A stretch of 40,130 nucleotides of DNA from NCBI RefSeq assembly GCF_902804485.1, contig NZ_CADCST010000087.1:1-40130 (forward strand), in the 5' to 3' direction. A program made the translations under genes and the position numbers. This DNA is from Flavobacterium collinsii. Lineage in GTDB: Bacteria; Bacteroidota; Bacteroidia; Flavobacteriales; Flavobacteriaceae. The notes beneath the pieces were generated by a model. It searched no databases. It was given only the letters and a program-made list of their open reading frames with translations, and was not told where the DNA came from. Of the stretch, positions 1 through 7,676 are shown one piece after another. Numbering within the stretch: the first letter of the stretch is position 1; the number at the start of each line of letters is the position of its first letter.

Positions 1-16
1 GAAGATATAAAACAAA

Positions 17-48
17 AAACAGTTGCAAGAGGGTTCTTGCAACTGTTT
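17..48 (-). terminator. Perfect 14-bp hairpin, likely terminator
   Basis: AAACAGTTGCAAGA (17-30) pairs perfectly with 35-48 across a GGGT loop. Read on the minus strand the stem is followed by a T-rich run (TTTTTTGTTTT), so it best terminates minus-strand transcription coming from the gene remnant at 61-159 and the propeller gene behind it. Confidence 0.75.
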
Positions 49-60
49 AATTAATTATTT

Positions 61-159
61 TTATGTAATAATCTGTATCGCTTTTTTAGGACGAGACAAA
101 TGGTCATTAATCCTGGCATATTTTGAAGCAATTCCATTCACATATTCGCCCGAAGAAAA
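61..159 (-). pseudogene. C-terminal remnant of an unidentified protein
   Basis: On the minus strand a frame of 32 codons ends in TAA at 61-63 and reads like real protein (it contains GEYVNGIASKYARIND and ends KKAIQIIT). It is closed upstream by an in-frame TAA at 160-162 and has no start codon of its own. The hairpin at 17-48 directly follows its stop codon, as expected for the original 3' end of a gene. I infer that the body of the gene was deleted and only its tail and terminator survive. I do not recognise the family. Confidence 0.4.
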
Positions 160-169
160 TTAAAAAGTA

Positions 170-1174
170 TTATAAATATCCCGAAATATCCATCCAGGCA
201 ATACAATTGTGAACATGCCCAGGAGGTACTGCACTAAAAATGAGTCGGCTACCATCAGGAAAGAACTTTGGGTGTTGTGCATTGAGTTTAACTGTCGAAT
301 CTGTCAGTTGGACAGCGCCGTTTTCAGGTTTATTTAAATTGAACAAATAGAGTGCGTAACCACCGTCCCGATTGCTCTCGAAAGCAATATAGTTTCCATC
401 AGGCGAAATAGCAGGAGCACGCCCTTGAAAGTGCTTATCGAAGTGCTCTAAACTTGCCGAAGATTCCATGGGTACTGATAAAAATTCTTCCCCATTCTCA
501 ATATTAAGAAAAATATAGTTTTCCTCCTGATTATAACTACCATCGGCTGAAGACTGGCCGGCAAACGCTATTGATCTGGGATTATCAGGAAAAACTGCAG
601 GCATACCGCCAAAAACCATATTACCGTTAGTATCCTTACCATTCATATTAGCAATAATCCTATTTCCGTCCACATCAAATAATGTACTATGCGGTTGTGG
701 CTGGTGTAGCGACTTTTTATTATTCATCACAACAAAACCTTCAAATGATGGATCGATAGCCCATTGTGGATAATTACAATGTTCTGTGTTCTCAATCTGT
801 TTTAGGTTATTACCGCTGACATCCACTGTCCAGACAGCAAGACGTCCCTCCTGTTCTAAATTTAAAACTATTGCATTACCAGTCCATGCAGGTCTGGTTT
901 GTTGAGGAAAATCACAATCAGCAAGAAATAGTTGCGGAGATGGCTTATTGAGATCATGGACAATAAAAAGTTTGGTGACCAACGTCCTTAATTCAGGACT
1001 ATATGATATTCGTTCAAATACTACGGCTTTACCATCCGGACCAATTGCTGGGCGGTAATCATTAAAAAAACTATTTATATTGCCCTTTTCTAACGTAACC
1101 CAATTTAATTCCGGATAAATGCTCATCATTCGATTCGTGTTATTGATTAAATAATCATTTTCTCTTAGATTCAC
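170..1174 (-). CDS. TolB/PD40-type beta-propeller protein
   Basis: A 334-residue protein built of WD40-like PD40 repeats of the TolB type. Blades are recognisable from phrases such as RPAIGPDGKAVVFE (about residues 41-54), APAISPDGNYIAFESNRDG (about 256-274) and HPKFFPDGSRLIFSA near the C-terminus. No signal peptide or membrane helix is visible, so a cytoplasmic or non-classically exported protein is likely. PD40 propellers usually bind proteins or ligands, and no catalytic residues can be named. The outermost start is GTG at 1174. Tandem ATGs at 1129 and 1126 (MMSIYPEL) are an equally good start, since GTG is uncommon in this group. It stands alone beside two gene remnants, which suggests an accessory locus. 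Function unknown. Confidence 0.75.
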   Translation of the reverse strand: MNLRENDYLINNTNRMMSIYPELNWVTLEKGNINSFFNDYRPAIGPDGKAVVFERISYSPELRTLVTKLFIVHDLNKPSPQLFLADCDFPQQTRPAWTGNAIVLNLEQEGRLAVWTVDVSGNNLKQIENTEHCNYPQWAIDPSFEGFVVMNNKKSLHQPQPHSTLFDVDGNRIIANMNGKDTNGNMVFGGMPAVFPDNPRSIAFAGQSSADGSYNQEENYIFLNIENGEEFLSVPMESSASLEHFDKHFQGRAPAISPDGNYIAFESNRDGGYALYLFNLNKPENGAVQLTDSTVKLNAQHPKFFPDGSRLIFSAVPPGHVHNCIAWMDISGYL

Positions 1175-1378
1175 TATTTAAAACCTGGTTATATTTTTAA
1201 AAAGAAATCCTAAAACACTCAAAACTAAAGTATTTTTACTTTGAAACTATACGTAAATATACGTGATTACAACCCCATAACTCTATTAAACCCTCAATTT
1301 ACGCAAAAGGCATGTTCGCGTTACTAAATTTTATCTCTCCGATATGGTCACCATTTCATCTTAAATTTATCAACGTCT

Positions 1379-2404
1379 TTACTTTATAAAATCCATGACA
1401 GTCGTACCATCATAGCGATGCACTCCCTTCATAGATCCAAACCAAATACTACCATCGCGAGCTTCTAAAATGCCAAAAAGACCATTTCCTTCTAATGCAA
1501 TTTCGGTTACACTTGGCTTTTTATCAGATAAAGATTTTCCGTCATACCGAAGAAGCGCCCAAATCTGACTGTTATTCCTCTGTGAACTTGTCCATATATT
1601 GCCTGTTTTATCCTCAATTATATAACCTGTGAAATTCTGTGCAAAATTGATAAATGTATTACCATCATAGCGCCAAAGACCATCTGCCCCGCTAAACCAG
1701 ATATTACCTTTTTTATCTTCGATTAAAGAACGAACATTTTTAAAAGGTCTTTTATTACGACTGAAAACAGAAAACGTCTTTCCATTATAAGTAAAAGTGT
1801 TACCTCTTGTCGCAAACCAGAACATACCTTTTTTGTCTTCAATAATAGAATTAACTTCGTAAGGACGCCTATTCGGAAAAGTTTTCCCTGTTTGATCCTC
1901 ATTCATTTCGTCGCCATCTATGATATAATTTCGAAAGGATTTCCCATCATAACGGCTTGCTCCTCCCGACACACCGAACCAGATATTGCCTTTTTTATCT
2001 TCATAAATACTTGTAATTTCATTATTGAGAAGTCCTTCTTTAGTTGTGAAATTCTGAAAGGATTTACCATCATAACAATAAACACCAGAACCTATAGAGC
2101 CAAACCACAAGTTGCCTTTTCGGTCTTCTAAGAGAGAAAAAAATCGGGTCGAAATTACCTTAGTTGTAATGTTGGTAAAAGACTTTCCATCGTACCGATA
2201 AACACCAGAAAATGAAGCAATCCAAATAATATTCTTTCTGTCCTGTATGATATTCCGGGTTATCCATTCAGGACCATGAGATGTAACTACATCTTTGGCT
2301 TCGGAGTGGATAATGATTTTTCTTGCTTCCGATTGGCTTTGTCGGCAAGAGGTGTAAAAAAAAAGTATTGATAACAAGGCACAAAACTTTAAGTATCTCT
2401 TCAT
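1379..2404 (-). CDS. Two-component-regulator-type propeller lipoprotein
   Basis: A 341-residue protein beginning with a lipoprotein signal peptide; the lipobox YTSC places the lipidated cysteine at residue 20. The rest is a series of about seven Reg_prop blades, each of the form EDKKGNIWFG...G...YDGKSFxNF. The same repeat forms the periplasmic sensor of hybrid two-component systems in Bacteroidota. Here no transmembrane helix, histidine kinase or Y_Y_Y domain follows, so it is a stand-alone propeller attached to the membrane, perhaps a binding protein or a relic of a sensor. It is followed after about 200 bp by the PD40 propeller gene on the same strand. Ligand unknown. Confidence 0.85.
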   Translation of the reverse strand: MKRYLKFCALLSILFFYTSCRQSQSEARKIIIHSEAKDVVTSHGPEWITRNIIQDRKNIIWIASFSGVYRYDGKSFTNITTKVISTRFFSLLEDRKGNLWFGSIGSGVYCYDGKSFQNFTTKEGLLNNEITSIYEDKKGNIWFGVSGGASRYDGKSFRNYIIDGDEMNEDQTGKTFPNRRPYEVNSIIEDKKGMFWFATRGNTFTYNGKTFSVFSRNKRPFKNVRSLIEDKKGNIWFSGADGLWRYDGNTFINFAQNFTGYIIEDKTGNIWTSSQRNNSQIWALLRYDGKSLSDKKPSVTEIALEGNGLFGILEARDGSIWFGSMKGVHRYDGTTVMDFIK

Positions 2405-2561
2405 AGTGTTCTGATATTAGTCTCGATTTTATTTCGAACTAAAATAGAAATAATTCTTAATAATTTGTAGTAATATTATTTCTTATATTTAGCATGGTCT
2501 TTTTTCTGTAATCAAAACAAAAAACCGGAGCAGTTGAACAAAAAAAATCCCAAAACGAAAA

Positions 2562-2583
2562 AAAGAGACTCGAAAGTCTCTTT
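2562..2583 (-). terminator. Hairpin terminator behind the coiled-coil remnant
   Basis: AAAGAGACT (2562-2570), loop CGAA, AGTCTCTTT (2575-2583): a perfect 9-bp stem. On the minus strand it is followed by a T run (TTTTTTT). It lies 26 bp past the stop of the remnant at 2610-2705, which it presumably once served. Confidence 0.65.
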
Positions 2584-2609
2584 GTGGAAATAATATAACT
2601 TTACAAATC

Positions 2610-2705
2610 CTATTTTTCTTTTAATAATTTTTCCAAAGCATTTATATGTTGATCTTTAGCTTTTAAAATCTCCAAATTCAATCGCTTAATTTCTTTTGTC
2701 AGATA
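2610..2705 (-). pseudogene. C-terminal coiled-coil remnant, probably of an XRE-type regulator
   Basis: A minus-strand frame of about 31 codons (TKEIKRLNLEILKAKDQ... to LLKEK) ends in TAG at 2610-2612. It is closed upstream by TAA at 2706-2708 with no start codon. The leucine-rich charged heptads resemble the C-terminal tail that follows the HTH domain in many Flavobacteriia XRE regulators; this resemblance is from memory. Because only the tail and its terminator remain, I read it as the end of a deleted regulator gene. It could instead be the tail of any coiled-coil protein. Confidence 0.45.
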
Positions 2706-2760
2706 TTATATCCGTATTTCAAATAGATTATCCTTTTAAAAGAGCAGAATTTCGTTTTTA

Positions 2761-2845
2761 TGTCATTTCGACGCAAGGAGAAATCACAACAGAAACTCCA
2801 CTCCTAAAATCATCAATCTTTGTCGAATTACTAGTGCGATTTCTC
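2761..2845. repeat. Degenerate interspersed palindrome (TCATTTCGAC family)
   Basis: GTCATTTCGACGCAAGGAG with GAGAAATCAC (2778-2787) faces GTGCGATTTCTC (2834-2845), giving an imperfect inverted repeat. Related short elements of this type are scattered through Flavobacterium intergenic DNA, as I recall it. A more decayed half-copy (ATTTCATTTCGACCGAAGG) lies at about 15629-15650. No coding function is seen. Confidence 0.5.
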
Positions 2846-2885
2846 ATAAAATACATAAATGTGAGAAAAATCCAGAATATAAAAA

Positions 2886-2909
2886 AACTCCTTAATTTCT
2901 TAAGGAGTT
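2886..2909 (-). terminator. deoD terminator
   Basis: AACTCCTTAA (2886-2895), loop TTTC, TTAAGGAGTT (2900-2909): a perfect 10-bp stem. Read on the minus strand it is followed by TTTTT. It lies about 70 bp past the deoD stop codon. The stem is symmetric but the U-tract favours the minus strand. Confidence 0.7.
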
Positions 2910-2980
2910 TTCTAGTGGGCGGCCAGAGTCTAACAAAGATTATTCCTAACCTAACAACTCAATTTAATTCTTATGTTTAT

Positions 2981-3685
2981 TTAAGCTAACTGCAACGCGA
3001 ATTCTATCATTTCTTTAAAAGAATCTTGTCTATCATCCGCTGATAGAGCCTGTTTTTTAAGAATATGATCGGATACAGTTAAAATAGCCAGAGCCTTTTT
3101 CTTGTATTTAGCAGCAATAGAATACAACGCAGCTGTTTCCATATCAACAGCCAAAACGCCATAAGTTTTCCAATTTAAAAAAGGATCACCTAAATGACTT
3201 TCAGTGTAGAAAGAATCGGAGGTCAATATTGACCCTGTATGGGTATTTATGTTATTTTGCTCTGCAATTTCATAGGCCTTCTTTAATAATTCAAAATTGG
3301 CAGTAGGAGCAAAATCATTTCCATTAAATCTCAATTTATTCATCCCGGAATCTGTGCAAGCACTCATGGCTAAAACAATATCCATCATGTTTACATCTTC
3401 CTGGATAGAACCACAAGACCCAACTCTAACCAACGTTTCTACACCATACTCTTCAATTAATTCCGTAATATAAATAGAAATTGAAGGCATTCCCATACCT
3501 GTACCCTGCACGCTAATTCTCTTACCGTTATAAAAACCGGTATATCCCAACATACCTCTCACCTCATTATAGCATTTGGCATCTGTTAAAAATGTTTCCG
3601 CTATCAACTTTGCTCTTCTTGGATCTCCAGGAAGTAAAACAAAATCTGCTATATCACCCTTTTTTGCATTATTATGTGCACTCAT
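2981..3685 (-). CDS. deoD: Purine-nucleoside phosphorylase, DeoD type
   Basis: Cytoplasmic purine-nucleoside phosphorylase of the hexameric DeoD/PNP-UDP family. It splits purine (deoxy)nucleosides with phosphate into base and (deoxy)ribose-1-phosphate for salvage. Visible motifs are GDPRRAK (residues 20-26, phosphate site), RVGSCG (87-92, phosphate and ribose contacts), VDMETAALY (180-188, ribose-binding Glu) and TVSDH (203-207) with the catalytic Asp at 206. The 234 residues match the family's usual 235-240. The gene is transcribed alone between the tRNA-Val relics and its own terminator at 2886-2909. An A-rich stretch precedes the start and no clear TAnnTTTG box was found. Confidence 0.95.
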   Translation of the reverse strand: MSAHNNAKKGDIADFVLLPGDPRRAKLIAETFLTDAKCYNEVRGMLGYTGFYNGKRISVQGTGMGMPSISIYITELIEEYGVETLVRVGSCGSIQEDVNMMDIVLAMSACTDSGMNKLRFNGNDFAPTANFELLKKAYEIAEQNNINTHTGSILTSDSFYTESHLGDPFLNWKTYGVLAVDMETAALYSIAAKYKKKALAILTVSDHILKKQALSADDRQDSFKEMIEFALQLA

Positions 3686-3739
3686 ATTATTATTTTTTTT
3701 TTGATTTATATACTATATTTCTCTACTTCAATTTACTTG

Positions 3740-3823
3740 ATTTGAATACTATTTCAAAACATGATGCTCTAACCTCTTCCAATGAAAAATCAAAATGTTT
3801 TAAACAAGCTAAGTTAATCATTA
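3740..3823 (-). pseudogene. Decayed tRNA-Val copy A
   Basis: The most eroded of three tandem tRNA-Val units. It shares with copy B the altered anticodon arm (GAAAAATCAAAATG at 3784-3797) and the remnant of the D arm (CTAAGTTAAT, where the intact gene has CTGAGCTAAT). It sits about 182 bp from copy B. The acceptor and T arms are barely recognisable. It overlaps the region upstream of deoD. Confidence 0.55.
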
Positions 3824-3887
3824 ATTTATTCTTGCTTTCGCTAAATAAAACACAAACAACACCCCATAGACCTTCCATAAAATAAAA

Positions 3888-3917
3888 AACCTCCAAAATC
3901 AAATGACTTTAGAGGTG
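3888..3917 (-). terminator. Decayed copy of the tRNA terminator
   Basis: AACCTCCAAA at 3888-3897 faces TTTAGAGGT, a mutated version of the terminator at 4071-4100. It lies 183 bp away and follows decayed tRNA copy B. It shows that each repeat unit carried a tRNA plus its terminator. Confidence 0.5.
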
Positions 3918-3927
3918 GTATTATTCG

Positions 3928-4005
3928 TGAGCGATGTCGGATTCAAACCCCCAACCGCTTCCGATGAAAAATCAAAATGCTTTGAACAAACTAAACTAAT
4001 CTTTA
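3928..4005 (-). pseudogene. Decayed tRNA-Val copy B
   Basis: Aligns along its whole length with the intact tRNA-Val at 4110-4187. On the plus strand GAGCGATG matches the acceptor arm, GGATTCAAACCCCCA the T arm, CTTTGAACAAACTAAACTAA the D arm side. The anticodon arm is destroyed (GAAAAATCAAAATG replaces GTAAACGAGG) and the acceptor stem no longer pairs, so it cannot make a normal tRNA. The spacer behind it is nearly identical to the spacer behind the intact gene. Confidence 0.7.
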
Positions 4006-4065
4006 GTTTATTCTTGCTTTCGCTAATTAAAATACAGACAATACCCCCATAGACCTTCCATAAAA

Positions 4066-4101
4066 TAAAAAACCTCCAAAATCAAATGACTTTGGAGGTT
4101 T
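4066..4101 (-). terminator. tRNA-Val terminator
   Basis: AACCTCCAAA (4071-4080) and TTTGGAGGTT (4091-4100) form a 10-bp stem. On the minus strand a run of T (TTTTTTATTTT) follows, immediately after the tRNA 3' end. Confidence 0.8.
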
Positions 4102-4109
4102 CTCAAAAT

Positions 4110-4187
4110 TGGTGGGCGATGAGGGGTTCGAACCCCCGACCCCCTCGGTGTAAACGAGGTGCTCTGAACCAGCTGAGCTAATCGCCC
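4110..4187 (-). tRNA. tRNA-Val: tRNA-Val(UAC), CCA encoded
   Basis: On the minus strand the acceptor GGGCGAT (from 4187) pairs with ATCGCCC, followed by A73 and an encoded CCA (4110-4112). The D arm reads AGCTCAGCTGGTTCAGAGC. The anticodon stem CCTCG/CGAGG encloses TTTACAC with anticodon TAC (valine). The T arm is GGGGG TTCGAAC CCCCT-type with the GTTCGAA signature. A promoter (4225-4254) and terminator (4066-4101) flank it. It is the only functional member of a three-unit tandem array. Confidence 0.97.
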
Positions 4188-4224
4188 TATTTTACTAGGT
4201 TGCTATCGTTTGTGATTGCGAGTG

Positions 4225-4254
4225 CAAATATACAGTTAGATTTTGCATTTACAA
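4225..4254 (-). promoter_or_regulatory. tRNA-Val promoter
   Basis: On the minus strand TTG (4252-4254), a 19-nt spacer and TATATTTG (4225-4232) match the Bacteroidota sigma-ABfr consensus TTG-N19-TAnnTTTG. It lies about 38 nt before the tRNA 5' end. Confidence 0.75.
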
Positions 4255-4398
4255 GCTTATTTTGAAAAAAAATGAAGCAATTTTATAAAATACTTTTTAT
4301 CAATCTATTTATCAGCCCCTTAAAAAGGAAATATTTTTAAGTTATTTTATCCATTTAGTTAAAAAACGAAATCTCACAGGCTAATTTCGAATATTCTT

Positions 4399-4428
4399 TT
4401 GTATTCACTTGCTATAATCATACATTTG
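4399..4428 (+). promoter_or_regulatory. Promoter of the ABC transporter gene
   Basis: TTG (4399-4401), 19 nt, TACATTTG (4421-4428): a full match to the Bacteroidota housekeeping promoter, 22 nt before the start codon at 4451. Confidence 0.75.
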
Positions 4429-4450
4429 CATACCTTAATAGTATACTCAA

Positions 4451-6241
4451 ATGCCTAGATATCAAGAAAACGATTTACCTAAAGCTAAATTAGACTCTAA
4501 TTCACTTCAAAAAGCACTTCGAATTTTTAAATATGGTAAAAATCACAAATGGAAATTTTTCCTGGGATTGGTTTTTCTCTTATTAACCAGTGCTACCGCC
4601 CTGGCCTTTCCTAAATTAATGGGAATGCTCGTCGATTGTGTTACAAATAAAAACCTTAACAGGGCCAACGAAATTGCTGTCGGTCTTATGGTTATTCTTA
4701 CACTGCAGGCTATCTTTTCTTTTTTCAGAATTTCCCTTTTTGTAAATTTTACCGAAAATTCACTTTCTAACATCCGTTTTGCTTTATATGAGAATTTGGT
4801 AAAACTACCGATGTCATTTTATTCCCAAAAACGTGTTGGAGAATTAAACAGCCGAATCAGTGCCGATATTTCACAACTACAAGATACCTTCACCACTACT
4901 ATTGCTGAGTTTTTACGCCAGCTGATTTTAATTATTGGTGGATTTGTGATTCTAGGAAACATCAGTCCAAAGTTAACCCTGATGATGCTGGCCATTGTAC
5001 CTATTGTTGCCGTAGCAGCAGTTGTCTTTGGAAGATTCATTCGTAAATACGGAAAGAAAACACAGGATAAAGTAGCCGAAAGCCAGGTAATTGTTGAAGA
5101 AACACTACAAGGAATTAGCAATGTAAAAGCTTTTGCCAACGAATGGTACGAACTTCAACGCTATAAAAACAAAATTAAAGAAATTGTACAAATCGCTATT
5201 AAAGGCGGGCAATACAGAGGTTACTTTGCTTCGTTTATTATCCTTTGCCTTTTTGGATGTGTGGTTGCTGTAGTCTGGTACGGAATCACTTTAACCATTA
5301 AAGGTGAAGTTGAAGGTGTTGGAGATTTAATTTCTTTTGTACTTTATACCACATTTATTGGAGCCTCTTTCGGAGGTATTGCAGAGATGTATGCTCAGAT
5401 TCAAAAAGCGGTTGGTGCAACCGAACGTGTTTTTGAATTACTGGAAGAAACTCCTGAAGAAATTAATGCAAAGGCAAGAACTACTCCGATCGAAAAAATC
5501 AAAGGAAATGTAGCCTTTAAAAATGTAGCCTTTAGTTATCCTTCAAGAAAAGAAGTTGAGGTTTTAAAAGAGGTAAACTTTACAGCTGAATTCGGTCAGA
5601 AAATTGCAATTGTAGGACCAAGTGGTGCCGGAAAATCCACTATCTCTTCCCTGCTTTTACGTTTTTACAACATAACTTCAGGTGAAATAATTGTAGACGG
5701 AAAAAGCATTTATGATTATGACTTAGAAGATCTACGCGGCAACATGAGTATTGTTCCTCAGGACGTTATCTTGTTTGGCGGAACAATTAGAGAAAATATC
5801 GCATACGGAAAACCAAATGCCACCAATGAAGAAATAATAGCAGCTGCAAAACAAGCAAATGCTTTTAACTTCGTTGAAGGTTTCCCGGAAAAATTCGAAA
5901 CCTTAGTAGGAGAACGTGGTGTTAAACTATCAGGCGGGCAACGTCAGCGTATCGCTATCGCCAGAGCATTACTTAAAAATCCGAGTATCTTAATTTTAGA
6001 TGAAGCTACATCTTCTTTAGATAGTGAAAGTGAAAAACTGGTTCAGGAAGCTTTAGAAGTTTTAATGGAAGGAAGAACCAGTATTATTATTGCCCACCGT
6101 CTTTCGACCATTAGAAACGCAGATAAAATCCTGGTTCTGGATCATGGAAAAATCACTGAAGAAGGTACACATCAGGAATTAATCAATTTGGAGAATGGAA
6201 CTTATAAAAACTTAAGCAACCTTCAATTTAGCAACTCTTAA
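4451..6241 (+). CDS. ABC exporter half-transporter (MsbA/ABCB type)
   Basis: A 596-residue permease-ATPase fusion that works as a dimer in the inner membrane. The first about 330 residues hold six predicted helices (ABC_membrane type I exporter fold, start of TM1 near residue 38). The nucleotide-binding domain has Walker A GPSGAGKST (about 389-397), the Q-loop in IVPQDVILFGG, signature LSGGQRQR (about 493-500), Walker B ILILDEATSSLD with Glu at about 518 and the H-loop in IIAHRLSTI. Closest families are lipid and multidrug exporters (MsbA, BmrA, mitochondrial ABCB10); substrate cannot be read from sequence. The gene has its own promoter and is followed 41 bp later by a porin-like gene on the same strand, so the pair may be co-transcribed. 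Confidence 0.92.
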   Translation: MPRYQENDLPKAKLDSNSLQKALRIFKYGKNHKWKFFLGLVFLLLTSATALAFPKLMGMLVDCVTNKNLNRANEIAVGLMVILTLQAIFSFFRISLFVNFTENSLSNIRFALYENLVKLPMSFYSQKRVGELNSRISADISQLQDTFTTTIAEFLRQLILIIGGFVILGNISPKLTLMMLAIVPIVAVAAVVFGRFIRKYGKKTQDKVAESQVIVEETLQGISNVKAFANEWYELQRYKNKIKEIVQIAIKGGQYRGYFASFIILCLFGCVVAVVWYGITLTIKGEVEGVGDLISFVLYTTFIGASFGGIAEMYAQIQKAVGATERVFELLEETPEEINAKARTTPIEKIKGNVAFKNVAFSYPSRKEVEVLKEVNFTAEFGQKIAIVGPSGAGKSTISSLLLRFYNITSGEIIVDGKSIYDYDLEDLRGNMSIVPQDVILFGGTIRENIAYGKPNATNEEIIAAAKQANAFNFVEGFPEKFETLVGERGVKLSGGQRQRIAIARALLKNPSILILDEATSSLDSESEKLVQEALEVLMEGRTSIIIAHRLSTIRNADKILVLDHGKITEEGTHQELINLENGTYKNLSNLQFSNS

Positions 6242-6282
6242 TCGGAATGTAAATAGTAGTAACTAATTTTAATTTTAAAGTA

Positions 6283-7590
6283 ATGCCATATTTAAGAATC
6301 GTTTTAATTTTATTATTTATTGTTTTAAATACTATCACTGTGTTCGCTCAGGAAAAACCTTTTAACGTAGTTAATATTTCCAAAGACGGATCACAATACA
6401 TCAAATTCGGAATGAATCTTCAGGTTTGGGGAAGATATGCAGAATTGAACGAGGGCAGCAAAATTGGTACAAATGAAGTTAGTGATACTTACGATATTGT
6501 AATCAGACGTTTACGTTTGCAGGCTATGGGAATGCTGACAGAGAATATTTTCTTTCACCTGCAACTAGGTCAGAACAATATTAATTTCACTCAAAATAAC
6601 GGACCTTCAAATGCACCGCTTTCCGTTATGGATGCTTTAGGAGAATATCACTTCAACGAAAAACTGCATATCGGCGGTGGACTGACGGCCTGGGGAGCAG
6701 GAACCTCCCGTTATTCGGCAAACAGTTCTTCATCACACCTTACTCTGGACACACCAATGTATCAGCAGTTTACAAACATTTCATCCACATTTGGAAATAG
6801 AAATTTAAGCATTTATGCCAAAGGATATTTAGGCAAGTTTAATTACCGTGCTGCTATTACTAATCCGTACCGAAATACAACAGATAAATTGGGGATAAAT
6901 TCTTCTGTAAGCACACAAACACCACGAGCGCAATACTCGGGAATTCTGACTTATTCGTTCTTCGACAAAGAATCACTTGAAGATGCTTATCACAAAGGAA
7001 CCTATTTAGGCACAAAGAAGATCCTGAATATTGCTTTAGGTTATATGACTCAAGCCAAAGCCATGTGGCACTTAACACCCGATACAACGATTGCCTACGA
7101 CGACATGAAAATCTTAGGCCTGGACGTTTTCTACGACAGCCCTATTGACAACAAAGGCGCCGCCATAACAGCTTATGCAGCCTTCAACAATAACAATTAC
7201 GGCAAAAACTACATTCAGTCCGTTAACACACCAAATCCTGCTATTGGAGACAATACTTTAATAAATGGTTCGGGCGCCGGATTTATAGGTGTAGGAACCG
7301 GAAATATTTATTACGCCCAGTTGGGATATCTTTTTGGGAAATCAGATAATGAAGCCAGAAAAGGCCGTTTTCAGCCGTATGCTGCCACACAAATTGCCGA
7401 TTTAGAAGCTTTAAACACTCCAATGACCATGTATGAATTAGGCGTAAATTACTACACAACAGGTACTTTGGGGCCAAAGTTCAGTTTAAACTATCAAAAC
7501 AGAGCCGTTTACGACAAAACCCTTCTTGGTGCCTACAAACAAAGTGATCGATTAGGAATGGTTGTTTTACAATGTCAGGTTTCGTTTTAA
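6283..7590 (+). CDS. Outer-membrane porin-like beta-barrel protein
   Basis: A 435-residue protein with a Sec signal peptide ending near residue 22 (VFAQ/E). The mature part is rich in alternating aromatic strands (IKFGMNLQVWGRYAEL, NIFFHLQLGQNNI, HIGGGLTAWGAGTSR) and ends in a phenylalanine (CQVSF), the usual end of an outer-membrane barrel. It resembles the phosphate-selective porin O/P group in layout, but the substrate is not evident. It follows the ABC exporter by 41 bp and is closed by a strong terminator at 7606-7652. Co-expression with the exporter is plausible; a functional link is inference only. Confidence 0.75.
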   Translation: MPYLRIVLILLFIVLNTITVFAQEKPFNVVNISKDGSQYIKFGMNLQVWGRYAELNEGSKIGTNEVSDTYDIVIRRLRLQAMGMLTENIFFHLQLGQNNINFTQNNGPSNAPLSVMDALGEYHFNEKLHIGGGLTAWGAGTSRYSANSSSSHLTLDTPMYQQFTNISSTFGNRNLSIYAKGYLGKFNYRAAITNPYRNTTDKLGINSSVSTQTPRAQYSGILTYSFFDKESLEDAYHKGTYLGTKKILNIALGYMTQAKAMWHLTPDTTIAYDDMKILGLDVFYDSPIDNKGAAITAYAAFNNNNYGKNYIQSVNTPNPAIGDNTLINGSGAGFIGVGTGNIYYAQLGYLFGKSDNEARKGRFQPYAATQIADLEALNTPMTMYELGVNYYTTGTLGPKFSLNYQNRAVYDKTLLGAYKQSDRLGMVVLQCQVSF

Positions 7591-7605
7591 AAAAAAATCC
7601 AATAT

Positions 7606-7652
7606 AAAAAATCCCAAATTCCAATTGTTACGATTGGGATTTGGGATTTTTT
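7606..7652. terminator. Bidirectional terminator between porin and proline dehydrogenase
   Basis: AAAAATCCCAAATTCCAAT (7606-7625 region) pairs with ATTGGGATTTGGGATTTTT (7633-7652) around a TGTTACG loop. A-tract and T-tract flank both sides, serving the convergent genes at 6283-7590 and 7677-8846. Confidence 0.85.
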
Positions 7653-7676
7653 AATTTATTGGAACTTAACTTTAAT

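Noticed and set aside
2696..2989. Plus-strand open frame of 97 codons
   Set aside because: It runs through the degenerate palindrome and the deoD terminator, has no promoter and reads like chance translation of repeats.
3592..3885. Plus-strand open frame of 97 codons across deoD start and tRNA relic A
   Set aside because: It overlaps a conserved gene on the other strand and the decayed tRNA; the product is low complexity.
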